A stretch of 64,000 nucleotides of DNA from Methylocystis sp. L43. GTDB lineage: Bacteria > Pseudomonadota > Alphaproteobacteria > Rhizobiales > Beijerinckiaceae. Made by a program: the position numbers and the translations under genes. The DNA is taken from NCBI RefSeq assembly GCF_015709525.1, contig NZ_JADNRA010000036.1:1-64000 (forward strand), given 5' to 3'. Below the pieces are notes generated by a model, which made no database searches, had not been told where the DNA came from, and saw nothing but the letters and a program-made list of their open reading frames with translations. How positions within the stretch are numbered: the stretch's first letter is position 1; each line of letters begins with the position of its first letter. This document shows positions 17,593 through 28,900 of this stretch, one piece after another.

Positions 17593-18264
17593 CTATTCGC
17601 CGAGATAGCGCAGCGCCGCGGCGGCGGCGAAGGGGCAGAGCGCGAGAGCGGCGAGCGTGATCGCGCAGAGAATCGCGAAGGGCGCGTAGAAGGGCACGGC
17701 GCCGCCGCTCGCCGCCTCCGCGGCCGAGACGCCGAAGATCAGCACCGGGATCGTCAGCGGCAGAACGAGCAGCGCCATCAAGAGGCCGCCCCTTCGCACG
17801 GTCACCGTCGCCGCCGCGCCGATGGCGCCGATCAGCGTGAGCGCCGGCGTGCCGACAAGCAGCGTCGCGACGACGCCGAGAAGCGCCATGGCCTCCTGTT
17901 GCAGCATCAGCCCCAGAAACGGCGCGGCGATCACGAGCGGCAGGCCGGTCGCCGCCCAATGCGCCGCGCATTTGACGAGCACCGCCAATTCGAGCGGCGT
18001 CTCGGAAAGATGGAAAAGATCGAGAGAGCCATCCTCGGCGTCGGCCTGAAACAGGCGGTCGAGACAAAGCAGGGTCGCCAGCAGCGCCGCGATCCAGAGG
18101 ATCGCCGGTCCGATGCGGGCGAGAAGATTGGGGTCGGGCCCGACGGCGAAGGGCACGATCGCGACGAGCGTCAGGAAGAAGACGACGCCCATCGCGCCCG
18201 AGCCGCCGATGCGGCGCGCCACGCGCCATTCGCGCAGGAAAAGCGCGGCGAGCGGAGAACTCAA
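17593..18264 (-). CDS. ccmB: Heme exporter protein B
   Basis: Membrane subunit of the CcmABCD complex of System I cytochrome c maturation; it releases holo-CcmE together with the CcmA ATPase. The protein has 223 aa, close to the family norm, with six predicted transmembrane helices. It starts with FLREWRVARRIGGSGAMG, a conserved N-terminal cytoplasmic segment, and contains DRLFQADAEDGSLDLF and LPLVIAAPFLGLML, both typical CcmB signatures. It lies downstream of ccmA on the same strand, separated by 175 bp that contain a palindromic repeat. ccmC and ccmD are not adjacent. Confidence 0.93.
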   Translation of the reverse strand: MSSPLAALFLREWRVARRIGGSGAMGVVFFLTLVAIVPFAVGPDPNLLARIGPAILWIAALLATLLCLDRLFQADAEDGSLDLFHLSETPLELAVLVKCAAHWAATGLPLVIAAPFLGLMLQQEAMALLGVVATLLVGTPALTLIGAIGAAATVTVRRGGLLMALLVLPLTIPVLIFGVSAAEAASGGAVPFYAPFAILCAITLAALALCPFAAAAALRYLGE

Positions 18265-18300
18265 TCTAGACTCCAGGCTTTTATGGCGTTCGAGCCAATC

Positions 18301-18413
18301 CCCCAGCCCCTCTCCTCACCTCTCCCCGCTCTCGCGGGGAGAGGGGGCGGCAAGCGCGGCGCCGATGACCCCTCTCCCCGCTGGCGGGGAGAGGTAAGGT
18401 GAGGGGCGAGGGC
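18301..18413. repeat. Palindromic repeat in the ccmA-ccmB gap (CTCTCCCCG family)
   Basis: Two mirrored blocks are present: CTCACCTCTCCCCG near the left with CGGGGAGAGG, and CCCCTCTCCCCG with CGGGGAGAGGTAAGGTGAGG at the right. The outer arms can pair. A related copy sits at 41882-42024 in the second ccm locus between ccmF and ccmH. There are no coding signals. It may form a hairpin in the ccmAB transcript. Confidence 0.75.
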
Positions 18414-18439
18414 AAGGAGCCGCAGAGAGAAACGCAGCA

Positions 18440-19105
18440 TTATCCCGCGCTCCCTAGGGCCAATTCCTTTGCTTCGTTCAATCCCAACGGCTCGTGCGTC
18501 GCGGCGACGATCAATCCGCCGAGCGCGCAATGGTCGCGCATGGCGAGCGCGAATTTTTCGCGTGAGGCGCGGTCGAGCGCGGTCAGCGGCTCGTCGAGGA
18601 GCCAGAGCGGTCGGAAGGCGACGAGAAGACGCGCGAGCGCCGCGCGCCGTTTCTGGCCGGCGGACAGCACGCCGAACGGCGCGGCGGCGACATGGGAGAG
18701 ACTGACGACCTCGAGCGCCGCGCCAACCGTGCGGCTGCGCCGGTCAGGCTCCTGGGCCAAATAACGCGACCAGAATTCGAGGTTCTCCTCGACGCTTAGC
18801 GCCGACTTCAAGCCGTCGCTATGCGCAAGATAATGCGCCTGCTGCGGCAGGTCGACGTCGGGCGGTCCGCCGGCGAGCGCGACGGAGCCTCCCGCGCGCG
18901 GCAGCAGTCCGGCCAAGGCCCGCAGCAGCGTCGATTTCCCGGCGCCGTTGGGGCCCGTCACGATCAGCGCCTGCCCGGCGGCGAGCGAAAAGCTCAGATG
19001 GTCGAGGACGCGCCTGCCCCCGCGCAGAACGCTGAGATTATCGACGCAAAGACGTAAAGCCCCATCGACGGGCGGCTCAACGGGCTCTGGGATATCGATC
19101 GACAT
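18440..19105 (-). CDS. ccmA: Heme exporter ATP-binding protein A
   Basis: ABC ATPase of 221 aa that drives release of holo-CcmE from CcmC during cytochrome c maturation. Walker A is GPNGAGKST, the signature is LSAGQKRRAALARLL and Walker B is LWLLDEPLTALD. The LSAGQ form of the signature is characteristic of CcmA. I chose the ATG at 19105, preceded by GGAG. The open frame extends to 19297, but that part is Arg/Gly-rich and unlike the family. The gene is divergent from the sphingolipid-like operon that starts at 19338. Confidence 0.92.
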   Translation of the reverse strand: MSIDIPEPVEPPVDGALRLCVDNLSVLRGGRRVLDHLSFSLAAGQALIVTGPNGAGKSTLLRALAGLLPRAGGSVALAGGPPDVDLPQQAHYLAHSDGLKSALSVEENLEFWSRYLAQEPDRRSRTVGAALEVVSLSHVAAAPFGVLSAGQKRRAALARLLVAFRPLWLLDEPLTALDRASREKFALAMRDHCALGGLIVAATHEPLGLNEAKELALGSAG

Positions 19106-19337
19106 GCGCTCCGCATAGAGCTTTGCGACCGAATCCGCCAGACAGGGCGGACCGAGAGCGTCCTTGGCGAGGGCCCCGTCCGCTCGCGCCTCAAGCGCCC
19201 CGCCCCGCCCGCGGCCGCGCCGCTGGCGCAGACGGGACGGGAATGCTAAGCAGCGCAGACCCTTTCTTGGGTGCTCAACGGCCCAAGTTCTCGCCAATAG
19301 CGCGCGGCGCGCCCGTTATCCAGGGATTGCCCAATAA

Positions 19338-20576
19338 GTGACGAAGCATAAGAGCTTAGAGGATTACGCGGCAAGGCGATTCCGTTTTGCTGGCAACGCC
19401 TTGCTGGAGTTCAGCGACCCGTTCTTCGCCCAGATCGACAGGCTGCGCGCCGAATTCGAGGCGCAGGGCAAGCATTTCGTCAGCTTCGCCAATTACGACT
19501 ATCTCGGCCTCGCGAATCACCCGCGGATTCGCGAGGAAGCAAAGCGCGAGGTCGACGGCTTGGGCGTTGGCGCCCTGGCCTCGCGGCTTGTCGGCGGCGA
19601 GCGCACGACGCACAAGCCGTTCGAGGCGGAGATCGCCGAATTCCTTGGCATGGAAAGCGCGCTAACGCTCGTCTCCGGCTATCTTTCCAATGTCACGACG
19701 ATCGCCTGGCTGATGAGCGGCAAGCGCGACGCGATCTTCATCGACGAACTCGCGCATAACAGCATCGTCGCGGGCGCCGACGGCGCGCCGGCGCAGGTCG
19801 TCAAATTCCGCCACAACGATTTGGATCATCTCGACCATCTGCTCGCGCGCCACCGCGAGGAATACCGCAACGTCCTGATCGTGGTCGAGGGCGTCTACAG
19901 CATGGACGGCGACACCGCCGACCTGCCGCGGCTCTTCGCCATCAAGGACAAATACAAGGTCTGGCTGCTTGTCGACGAGGCGCATTCTCTCGGCGTGCTT
20001 GGCGCGACTGGCCGCGGCCTCGCCGAACATCAGGGCGTCGACCCGGACCGCATCGACCTCATCGTCGGCACCATGTCAAAGACGCTCGCGTCCTGCGGCG
20101 GCTATGTCTGCGGCAAGAAGCAGGTCATCGACTGGTTCCGTTATACGCTGCCGGGCTTCGTCTACAGCGTCGGCCTGTCGCCCGTCATTCTCGCCGCCGC
20201 GCGCACCGCGCTGCGGCTGATGCAGGAAGAGACCTGGCGCATCGCCAAACTCGCCGACAACGCCGAGCTCTTCCGGACGGTCGCGCATGAAGCGGGATTC
20301 TCGACTGGGCCGGCGATCGGCCGCGGGGTCGTGCCGATCCTGTTCTCGAGCGACGTCGAAACGATGTGGGCGTCGCAGCATCTGCTGGAGAATGGCTATT
20401 ACGTGCCGCCGGTCGTGCGCATCGGCGTGCCCAAGGACGGGCCGCGGCTGCGTTTCTTTTTCTCGGCGAACCACAGCGAAGCGGAAATCCGCGGCGTCAT
20501 CCAGATGCTGCGCGACATGCCGCCGGTGACGGAAGAGGCGCATCAGATCGTCGCCGCGGCGATGGCGGGCGGCTAG
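19338..20576 (+). CDS. Alpha-oxoamine synthase, serine palmitoyltransferase-like
   Basis: PLP enzyme of 412 aa that should condense an amino acid with an acyl thioester and lose CO2; serine plus a fatty acyl-CoA/ACP would give a 3-keto-sphingoid base. Evidence for the family: FANYDYLGLANHP near the N-terminus, GSR-like GALASRLVGGERTTHKPFE, DEAHSLGVLGATGRG (residues 213-227), and the PLP lysine in GTMSKTLASCGGY (about Lys248). The start is GTG at 19338. AONS, KBL or a CqsA-like autoinducer synthase share the fold, but the downstream GNAT, ceramide-desaturase-like and fatty-acid-hydroxylase-like genes favour a sphingolipid role. It is the first gene of a four-gene operon. Confidence 0.72.
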   Translation: MTKHKSLEDYAARRFRFAGNALLEFSDPFFAQIDRLRAEFEAQGKHFVSFANYDYLGLANHPRIREEAKREVDGLGVGALASRLVGGERTTHKPFEAEIAEFLGMESALTLVSGYLSNVTTIAWLMSGKRDAIFIDELAHNSIVAGADGAPAQVVKFRHNDLDHLDHLLARHREEYRNVLIVVEGVYSMDGDTADLPRLFAIKDKYKVWLLVDEAHSLGVLGATGRGLAEHQGVDPDRIDLIVGTMSKTLASCGGYVCGKKQVIDWFRYTLPGFVYSVGLSPVILAAARTALRLMQEETWRIAKLADNAELFRTVAHEAGFSTGPAIGRGVVPILFSSDVETMWASQHLLENGYYVPPVVRIGVPKDGPRLRFFFSANHSEAEIRGVIQMLRDMPPVTEEAHQIVAAAMAGG

Positions 20577-20638
20577 CGCTGACTCCCGCGTCACTTTGAC
20601 GCTTTCGATTAAGGCCAGCGGCCGCTAGGACTTATCAT

Positions 20639-21853
20639 ATGGCGCGGATCGAGATTCTCCCGGTCGCCGGCCTTTCGCGCTTTGCGACCTTCTGCAGGCT
20701 GCCGCGGCTGCTTTATGCCGGCGCGGCAGGCTTTGCGCCGCCGCTCGACCTCGAGCGCTGGAGCGTCTTCGCGCATAAGCTCAACCCGCATTACAAGCTC
20801 GTCGAAGAGCAGAAATTTCTCGCCCGACGTGACGGCCAATGGGTCGGGCGCGTCATGGCGCAGATCTATAAGCCCGGCGTCACGCCCGTCGGCGCCTCCA
20901 ATGCGCAATTCGGCGCGCTCGATGCAATCGACGACGTCGAGGTCGTGCGCGCGCTGACCCAGGCCGCCGAGGACTGGCTGCGCGCCAAGGGCGCGGAGCG
21001 GATCAACGGACCGTTCTCGCCGTCGGTCAACAAGGAGTGCGGACTTCTTGTCGATGGCTTCGACGCGACGCCGATGTTCTTCATGCCCTGGCATCCGCCC
21101 TATCTCTCGCGCCATCTCGAGGCGCTGGGCTATGAGAAGGCGCAAGACCTCTTGTCCTACCGCTTCGACATTTCGGGCGACGAGAGCGACAAGCCCGCGC
21201 GCATTTCAACGCGGCGCGAATGGCGCGATCGCTTGAAACTCCGGCCGTTGAATATGAAGGCCTTGAAGCAGGGCGAGACCGCGCTGATGGCCGAACTGTT
21301 CAACGACGGCTGGAGCGGAAATTGGGGCTTCGTGCCCTTCACCAAGGAAGAATTCGACTCCGACGCCGACGCGCTGCAATTTCTCGTGCCGGCGGATTTC
21401 GGCATCGTCGTCGAGCTTGACGGCGTTCCGCAGTCCTTTGCGATCGCGCTTCCCAATCTCAACGAGATTCTCGCCGATCTCAACGGTCGCCTGTTCCCCT
21501 TCGGCTGGGCGCGCGCGTTTATGCGATTCCGCTCGCATCAGTTCAAATCGGCGCGGCTGTTGCTGCTTGGCACGCGAAAGACGCTGCAAAGAAGCGCGAC
21601 CGGCGGCGCGATCTTCCTGTCGCTGGTCGAAGAGATGCGGCGGCGCCATGCGAAAATCCGCGTTCCGCATCTCGAAGCGGGATGGGTGTTGGAAAGCAAC
21701 GCCGACATGCGCCGGCCGATTGAAATGTTCGGCGGCAAGGTCGACAAGATTCATCGCATCTATGAAAAGCGCCTCACGGTCGGCGGCGGCGACGAGGCCA
21801 TGCGTATGCGTGACGGCGTCACGGCAACTCAGCTACAGGATGCAACGTCATGA
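20639..21853 (+). CDS. GNAT-fold acyltransferase, candidate bacterial ceramide synthase
   Basis: Protein of 404 aa that resembles the large GNAT-like N-acyltransferase family: RLPRLLYAGAAGFAPPLDLE near the N-terminus, FLARRDGQWVGRVMAQI, then RINGPFSPSVNKECGLLVDG and MFFMPWHPPYL, and a second GNAT half ending in ESNADMRRPIEMFGG. The Caulobacter ceramide synthase (bCerS) is a GNAT-superfamily enzyme encoded near spt, so N-acylation of a sphingoid base is a plausible role here, but I have not compared the sequences. The start is ATG at 20639. The stop overlaps the next start in ATGA (21850-21853), so the genes are translationally coupled. Confidence 0.65.
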   Translation: MARIEILPVAGLSRFATFCRLPRLLYAGAAGFAPPLDLERWSVFAHKLNPHYKLVEEQKFLARRDGQWVGRVMAQIYKPGVTPVGASNAQFGALDAIDDVEVVRALTQAAEDWLRAKGAERINGPFSPSVNKECGLLVDGFDATPMFFMPWHPPYLSRHLEALGYEKAQDLLSYRFDISGDESDKPARISTRREWRDRLKLRPLNMKALKQGETALMAELFNDGWSGNWGFVPFTKEEFDSDADALQFLVPADFGIVVELDGVPQSFAIALPNLNEILADLNGRLFPFGWARAFMRFRSHQFKSARLLLLGTRKTLQRSATGGAIFLSLVEEMRRRHAKIRVPHLEAGWVLESNADMRRPIEMFGGKVDKIHRIYEKRLTVGGGDEAMRMRDGVTATQLQDATS

Positions 21854-22845
21854 ATGGCATATCCGTCACCGCCAATGGCGCCGACCGCTCGCATGTCGAG
21901 CGGCGCAAGCTGATCCTCGAAAAATATCCGCAAGTGCGCCAACTTTTCGGCAAGGACCCGATGACCTTCAAGATCACGGCGGCGATTTTTGTCGGTCAGC
22001 TCGTCATCGCCGCGAATTTGGGTTCGCTCGGCCTCTCCTACTGGTGGCTGTCGCTCTTGATGGCGATCGGCGTCGGTGCCTTCGCCAATCACGCCAATTT
22101 CGTCATCATCCACGACGCGATCCACAATTGCGTGTTCGAGAGCCCGCTCGCCAACAAGTGGACGGCGATCCTCGCCGATCTTCCCAACGCCTTTCCGACG
22201 GCGATGGGCTTTCGCTGCTACCACATCAAGCATCATTCGCATCTCTCGGCCTATGACTATGACGCCGACATTCCGAGCCGCTGGGAGGTCGAATGGGTCG
22301 GCAACAGCGGCTGGCGCAAGGCCGCGTGGATCTTCTTCTTCCCGGTCATTCAGCTTGCGCGCCTGTCGCGCCTGAAAGGCACGGTGCCGATCTGGGGAAC
22401 CTGGACCTACGTCAATATCGCCGTCATCGCCGTTTTCGATCTTTTCGTGCTCTGGGCGTTTGGGCCGAACGCCCTGCTCTATCTTTTCTTTTCCTTCTGG
22501 TTCTCGGTCGGCGGGCTGCACCCGTTGAGCGCGCGCTGGCTGCAGGAGCATTTCGCCTTCGGGCCCGACCAGGGGACGTTCGACTATTACGGGCCGCTCA
22601 ATACGCTCGCGCTCAACATCGGCTATCACAACGAGCATCACGATTTTCACGAAATCCCGTGGAATCGCTTGCCTCAGCTGAAAGCGATGGCGCCGGAGTT
22701 CTATGACGATCTGCGCTGCCATCGTTCCTGGACGGCGCTGCTCGTCACCTTCATCTTCGATCCGACCTATTCGCTCGGCACGCGGTCGGAAAATGTCACG
22801 CAGGCGGCGGAGCGCGTAGCGCCTGTCGTCGCGCCGGCGGAGTAA
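21850..22845 (+). CDS. Sphingolipid delta-4 desaturase-like membrane desaturase
   Basis: Membrane di-iron desaturase of 331 aa. The three histidine boxes are HDAIH (residues 88-92), HIKHH (125-129) and HNEHH (260-264). The fit is specifically to the dihydroceramide desaturase (DEGS/DES1) family: RRKLILEKYPQVRQLFGKDP at the N-terminus, HPLSARWLQEHF, then DYYGPLNTLALNIGYHNEHH and EFYDDLRCHRSWT, which parallel the human protein almost segment by segment as I remember it. The predicted role is introducing a trans double bond (or a hydroxyl) into a sphingoid base. Three to four hydrophobic hairpins are present. The next gene starts 3 bp after its stop. Confidence 0.78.
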   Translation: MNGISVTANGADRSHVERRKLILEKYPQVRQLFGKDPMTFKITAAIFVGQLVIAANLGSLGLSYWWLSLLMAIGVGAFANHANFVIIHDAIHNCVFESPLANKWTAILADLPNAFPTAMGFRCYHIKHHSHLSAYDYDADIPSRWEVEWVGNSGWRKAAWIFFFPVIQLARLSRLKGTVPIWGTWTYVNIAVIAVFDLFVLWAFGPNALLYLFFSFWFSVGGLHPLSARWLQEHFAFGPDQGTFDYYGPLNTLALNIGYHNEHHDFHEIPWNRLPQLKAMAPEFYDDLRCHRSWTALLVTFIFDPTYSLGTRSENVTQAAERVAPVVAPAE

Positions 22846-22848
22846 GTC

Positions 22849-23496
22849 ATGACGCAGGACGTAAGAACGGAAGCGCTCGACGCTTCGCCCCGCCTCTTCG
22901 AGAGCGATCTTCTCGACAAGCTGTCGCGGGTGCATCATTTGACGCCAGTGATCGTCTATTGCCCGATCATTCTCGGCCTGGTGATCTATTCGCTCACGTT
23001 CAACAGTCTGACGCTCGTCTTATTGGGTCTTGTCGTCGGCTATCTCGGCTGGACGCTGACCGAATATTTCGGCCACCGCTATCTCTTCCACACCGTGTTC
23101 GCGCTGCCGTTCGGGCTTGGACCGCGCTTCCAGTTCCTCATTCACGGCGTGCATCACATCTATCCCAACGACCCGCTGCGGCTCGTCATGCCGCCGCTGC
23201 TCTCGGCGCCGATCATGCTCATCGCGCTCGTCTGCGCCCGCGTGCTCTTCGGCGCGACATTCGCCTGGCCGGCGCTCGCCGGCTTCATCACGGGCTATGT
23301 GATCTATGATTGCGTGCATTACTGGACGCATCACGGGCAGCCGAAATCCGAGTTCGCTCGCATGGTGAAGCGACTGCACATGCTGCATCATTTCCGCGAC
23401 GCCGAGAAAGGCTTCGGCGTGCACGCGATCTGGTGGGACTATGTGTTCGGCACGGCCTATCGGAAGGACGAGACGCCCGGCACGCGCGCGGTGTGA
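22849..23496 (+). CDS. Fatty acid hydroxylase superfamily protein (FA2H/Scs7-like)
   Basis: Membrane di-iron hydroxylase of 215 aa. The histidine set is HRYLFH (76-81), HGVHH (99-103), HYWTHH (157-162) and HMLHH (177-181). The spacing and flanking text (TEYFGHRYLFH, PNDPLRLVMPP, GYVIYDCVHYW, GFGVHAIWWDYVFGT) match the C-terminal catalytic part of FA2H/Scs7, which 2-hydroxylates the N-acyl chain of ceramides. The cytochrome b5 domain of the eukaryotic enzymes is absent, so a separate electron donor is needed. Sphinganine C4-hydroxylase (Sur2-like) or sterol/carotenoid hydroxylases are alternatives. Last gene of the operon; a palindromic repeat follows. Confidence 0.75.
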   Translation: MTQDVRTEALDASPRLFESDLLDKLSRVHHLTPVIVYCPIILGLVIYSLTFNSLTLVLLGLVVGYLGWTLTEYFGHRYLFHTVFALPFGLGPRFQFLIHGVHHIYPNDPLRLVMPPLLSAPIMLIALVCARVLFGATFAWPALAGFITGYVIYDCVHYWTHHGQPKSEFARMVKRLHMLHHFRDAEKGFGVHAIWWDYVFGTAYRKDETPGTRAV

Positions 23497-23516
23497 CAAG
23501 AGAATTGAACGGGACG

Positions 23517-23633
23517 CCCCTCGTGCTTCGAGACGCCTGCTGCGCAGGCTCCTCAGCATGAGGGGCTTTTTCGCTGCAATCGGTTAGGCCTCATCCTGAG
23601 GAGCGAGCGAAGCTCGCGTCTCGAAGGACGAGG
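23517..23633. repeat. Double palindromic repeat after the sphingolipid-like operon
   Basis: Two related inverted-repeat units are present. Unit 1 runs 23517-23565, with CCCCTC pairing GAGGGG around a CCTGC-TGC-GCAGG hairpin and followed by CTTTTT, so it can act as an intrinsic terminator. Unit 2 at 23589-23633 (CCTCATCCTGAGGAGC with its partner GGACGAGG arm) is of the kind common in Rhizobiales genomes. It separates the operon from the convergent ligA gene. Confidence 0.75.
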
Positions 23634-23656
23634 CCGCCCTTCCGAGCTCCCCAGGC

Positions 23657-25926
<2,270 letters not shown>

Positions 25927-26032
25927 CAGGCTCTCCGAACAAAGTGACCGGAATTCGTACACTCGAAGGAACATCCCAATACGTTCGCACGTGCCGAACC
26001 TAATCGTTTCGCCGCGCGGCGGGGAGAGGGAA

Positions 26033-28900
26033 TTACGCCGCTTCCGGCGCGGCTCCGACGAGGCGGCGCGCATCCCGCGCGCTGATCGGGCGCCCGAAGG
26101 CGTAGCCCTGCGCGAAGCCGCATCCGAGCTGATAAAGCTCGATGGCGTCCTGCTCGGTCTCCGCGCCCTCGGCGACGACGTCCATGCCGAGATCCTGCGC
26201 CAGCGCGATGATCGAGCGCAGAATGATGGGGCGCGCGCCCTTGCCGGACTGCTTGATGAAGGAACGATCGATCTTGATCGTGTCGAAGGGGAAGCGCTGC
26301 AAATAGGCGAGCGACGAATAGCCGGCGCCGAAATCGTCGAGCGACAGCCCCGCGCCGAGTTCCTTGATGCGCGCCAGCATCTGCGCGGCATATTCGGGAT
26401 TCTCCATCACCAGACTCTCGGTCAGTTCGAGTTTGAGGCTGCCTTTGGCGATGTCATTGCGCATCAACACGCTTTTGACGTCGCGCAGGAGGTCGTGGCG
26501 CAAGAGCTGGCGCGACGAGACGTTGACGGAGGCGAAAATCGGCGGATCGACCGCAAGCGCGCGTTGCCAGGCCGCGAGTTCGCGCGCCGTGCGCTCTAAG
26601 GCCAGTAGTCCAAGGTCGACGATCAGTCCCGTCTGCTCGGCGATGGGAAGGAATTCCGAAGGCTCGAGCCGACCCAGGCGCAGATGGTCCCACCGCAGCA
26701 AGGCCTCGAAGCCAGCGATGGTGCGATCCTCGAGCCTGACGATCGGCTGGAAGAAAACCTTGATCTCGCTGCGCTCCAACGCCCGCCGCAGATCGGCCTC
26801 GAGCGTCAGCCGGTCGGAGCGCTGCGCGCGCATGGCCGGGCGGAACACTTCAATGCGGTTGCCGCCCGAGCGCTTGGCGTGGCGCATCGCGATCTGGGCG
26901 TCTTCCAGCATGTCGCCCGCGCCGGGATGCGTCTGCTGATCGTAGAGCGCGATGCCGATCGAGGCGAACAGCGCGATTTCCTGGTCTGTGAAGCGCACCG
27001 GAATAGACAGGGCGCGGCGCACCGAATCGGCGATGGAAATGACGTGGTCGGCGTGCGACTCGGAGACCAGGATGATCGCGAATGTATCGCCGGAAAGTCG
27101 CGCCAGCGTGTCTTGAGGCTGCAGCAGCCTTGTCAGGCGATGCGCCACGGTGAGCAGAATGCTGTCGCCCATGGCCATGCCGACCTGCTCATTGATCTGC
27201 TTGAAGCGGTCGATGTCGATGACGAGGATCGTCGGGCGCACGTCCTTTTCCATGCGCGCGAGAATCAGGGCGGCCTCCAGCCGATCGAAGAACAATTCGC
27301 GGTTCGGCAGGCCCGTCAGATTGTCATGCACGGCGTCGTGCAGCAGCCGTTCCTGGGCGTTGCGCTCGTCGGTCACGTCATTGAGCGTGCCGACGACGCG
27401 GATCACCTCGCCGTCGGGGCCGACGACGGGCCGCGCCCGCAGCCGATAGCAGAGGTAATGGCCGTCTGCGGCGCGCAGGCGGAAGTCCTGATTGATGCGG
27501 CCGCGCCGCTGTTCCAGGATGGCGTCCAGGCAGGCGCGATAGCGGTCCTGCTCGAAGGGATGCAGCAGATCGAGCCAGGAGGAGGCGGCGCCCTCGAGCC
27601 CGCCGCGGTCGAGTCCGAGCGCGGCTTCCGCTTCCGGGCTGACATAGATGTGGTCCGACGGAACGTCCCAATCGAACACGATCTCATTCGCGCCAGTGAG
27701 CGCGAGGGCTTTGCGCTCGACGTCGCTGATGGCGCCGTGCGACAGCCCGCCGGCGGCGAAGGCGTTTTGCATCACCGTGAATCCGATCAGCATCACGATG
27801 AGCACCAGACCCCCGACGAGCGCCGGAGAGACAAGGTCGTTGGTGATCCAGCCGGCGACCGCAAATCCCGCGGTCGCCACCCACACGGCCAGCAGGAACC
27901 AGGTCGGGATCAGCATGATGGCCCGGTCGAAGCCATGCGTCGCGAGATAGAGAATCAGCACGAAGCCGACGACGGCCGCCGTCGCCAGCGAGATGCGCGC
28001 CACCCCAGCGGCGACGGGCGCGTCGAACACCGCCAGGCCGACGAGGTCCAATAGGATCAGCAGCCACAGGGCGGCGACGTGCCAGGCGCGCACATGCCAG
28101 CGGTTGAGGTTCAGATAGGCGAAAAGGAAGACGACGAGCGTCGCCGAGAGAACTGTTTCGGCGCCGGCGCGCCAGATGCGGTTGGCGTTGGCGTCAAAGC
28201 CGAAAATCTTGTCCCAAAAGCCGAAATCGATGCACACATAGGCCAGCACCGCCCAGGCGAGCGCCGCCGCCGCCGGGAAGATGACGGCGCCTTTCACCAC
28301 GAAGACGATGGTCAGAAACAGCGCAAGCAGGCCGGCGATGCCAATGACGATGCCCTTGTAGAGCGTCAGGCTCGTCACCTTGTCCTTATAGGCGGCTGGC
28401 TCCCACAAATAGAGCTGCGGCAGGTTGGGCGTGCGCAGCTCCGCGACATAGGTGACCGTGGTCCCGGGGTCGAGCGTCAGCCGGAAAACGTCGGCGTCGG
28501 AGGCGTCTTCGGCCTCGGGCGGAAAGCCCTGGCTGGCCGTGATCGCCGAAATGCGCGTCGAGCCGAGATCGGGCCAGATGACGCCCGAGCCCTGGAGGCG
28601 ATAATGCGGCGCGACGATCAGGCGCTCGATCTGCTCATCCGTGTCGTTGGTGAGCGCGAAAACGATCCAGTTAGGCTGGCTGCCCGCCTCCTTGGCGCCG
28701 ACTTCGATGCGGCGAACGATGCCGTCCGAGCCGGGCGCGGTCGAGACCTGCAGCCGGTCGCCCTGCGAGGAATGTTTCTCGATGACATTGGTGAGATCGA
28801 TCGCCCGCGCGCCTTGCGGCACCCGCACCGACTCCATCGCGACGGCCTGAGCCGAGAGGATGAACAAAAAGAGCGCAACGAGGTATTTTTTCAGACGCAC
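26033..28900 (-). CDS. Membrane receptor with degenerate GGDEF and intact EAL domains
   Basis: Putative c-di-GMP phosphodiesterase of about 955 aa. The order is a signal peptide ([15 protein letters not shown]), an extracytoplasmic sensory domain, about seven transmembrane helices in a 7TMR-DISM-like arrangement, a PAS domain with PAC, GGDEF and EAL. The GGDEF motif reads LSGDTF, so cyclase activity is unlikely. The EAL domain keeps [30 protein letters not shown] and EGAE, so hydrolysis is likely. I chose a GTG at 28900, preceded by GAGAAGAG; the open frame to 29311 runs antisense into ptsP. The sensed ligand is unknown. Confidence 0.85.
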   Translation of the reverse strand: MRLKKYLVALFLFILSAQAVAMESVRVPQGARAIDLTNVIEKHSSQGDRLQVSTAPGSDGIVRRIEVGAKEAGSQPNWIVFALTNDTDEQIERLIVAPHYRLQGSGVIWPDLGSTRISAITASQGFPPEAEDASDADVFRLTLDPGTTVTYVAELRTPNLPQLYLWEPAAYKDKVTSLTLYKGIVIGIAGLLALFLTIVFVVKGAVIFPAAAALAWAVLAYVCIDFGFWDKIFGFDANANRIWRAGAETVLSATLVVFLFAYLNLNRWHVRAWHVAALWLLILLDLVGLAVFDAPVAAGVARISLATAAVVGFVLILYLATHGFDRAIMLIPTWFLLAVWVATAGFAVAGWITNDLVSPALVGGLVLIVMLIGFTVMQNAFAAGGLSHGAISDVERKALALTGANEIVFDWDVPSDHIYVSPEAEAALGLDRGGLEGAASSWLDLLHPFEQDRYRACLDAILEQRRGRINQDFRLRAADGHYLCYRLRARPVVGPDGEVIRVVGTLNDVTDERNAQERLLHDAVHDNLTGLPNRELFFDRLEAALILARMEKDVRPTILVIDIDRFKQINEQVGMAMGDSILLTVAHRLTRLLQPQDTLARLSGDTFAIILVSESHADHVISIADSVRRALSIPVRFTDQEIALFASIGIALYDQQTHPGAGDMLEDAQIAMRHAKRSGGNRIEVFRPAMRAQRSDRLTLEADLRRALERSEIKVFFQPIVRLEDRTIAGFEALLRWDHLRLGRLEPSEFLPIAEQTGLIVDLGLLALERTARELAAWQRALAVDPPIFASVNVSSRQLLRHDLLRDVKSVLMRNDIAKGSLKLELTESLVMENPEYAAQMLARIKELGAGLSLDDFGAGYSSLAYLQRFPFDTIKIDRSFIKQSGKGARPIILRSIIALAQDLGMDVVAEGAETEQDAIELYQLGCGFAQGYAFGRPISARDARRLVGAAPEAA

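Noticed and set aside
23589-23633. CRISPR-like repeat
   Set aside because: A single palindromic unit without regularly spaced copies or spacers; no cas genes in the window.
26684-28054. 456-codon open frame antisense to the EAL receptor gene
   Set aside because: Shadow frame; low-complexity charged text.
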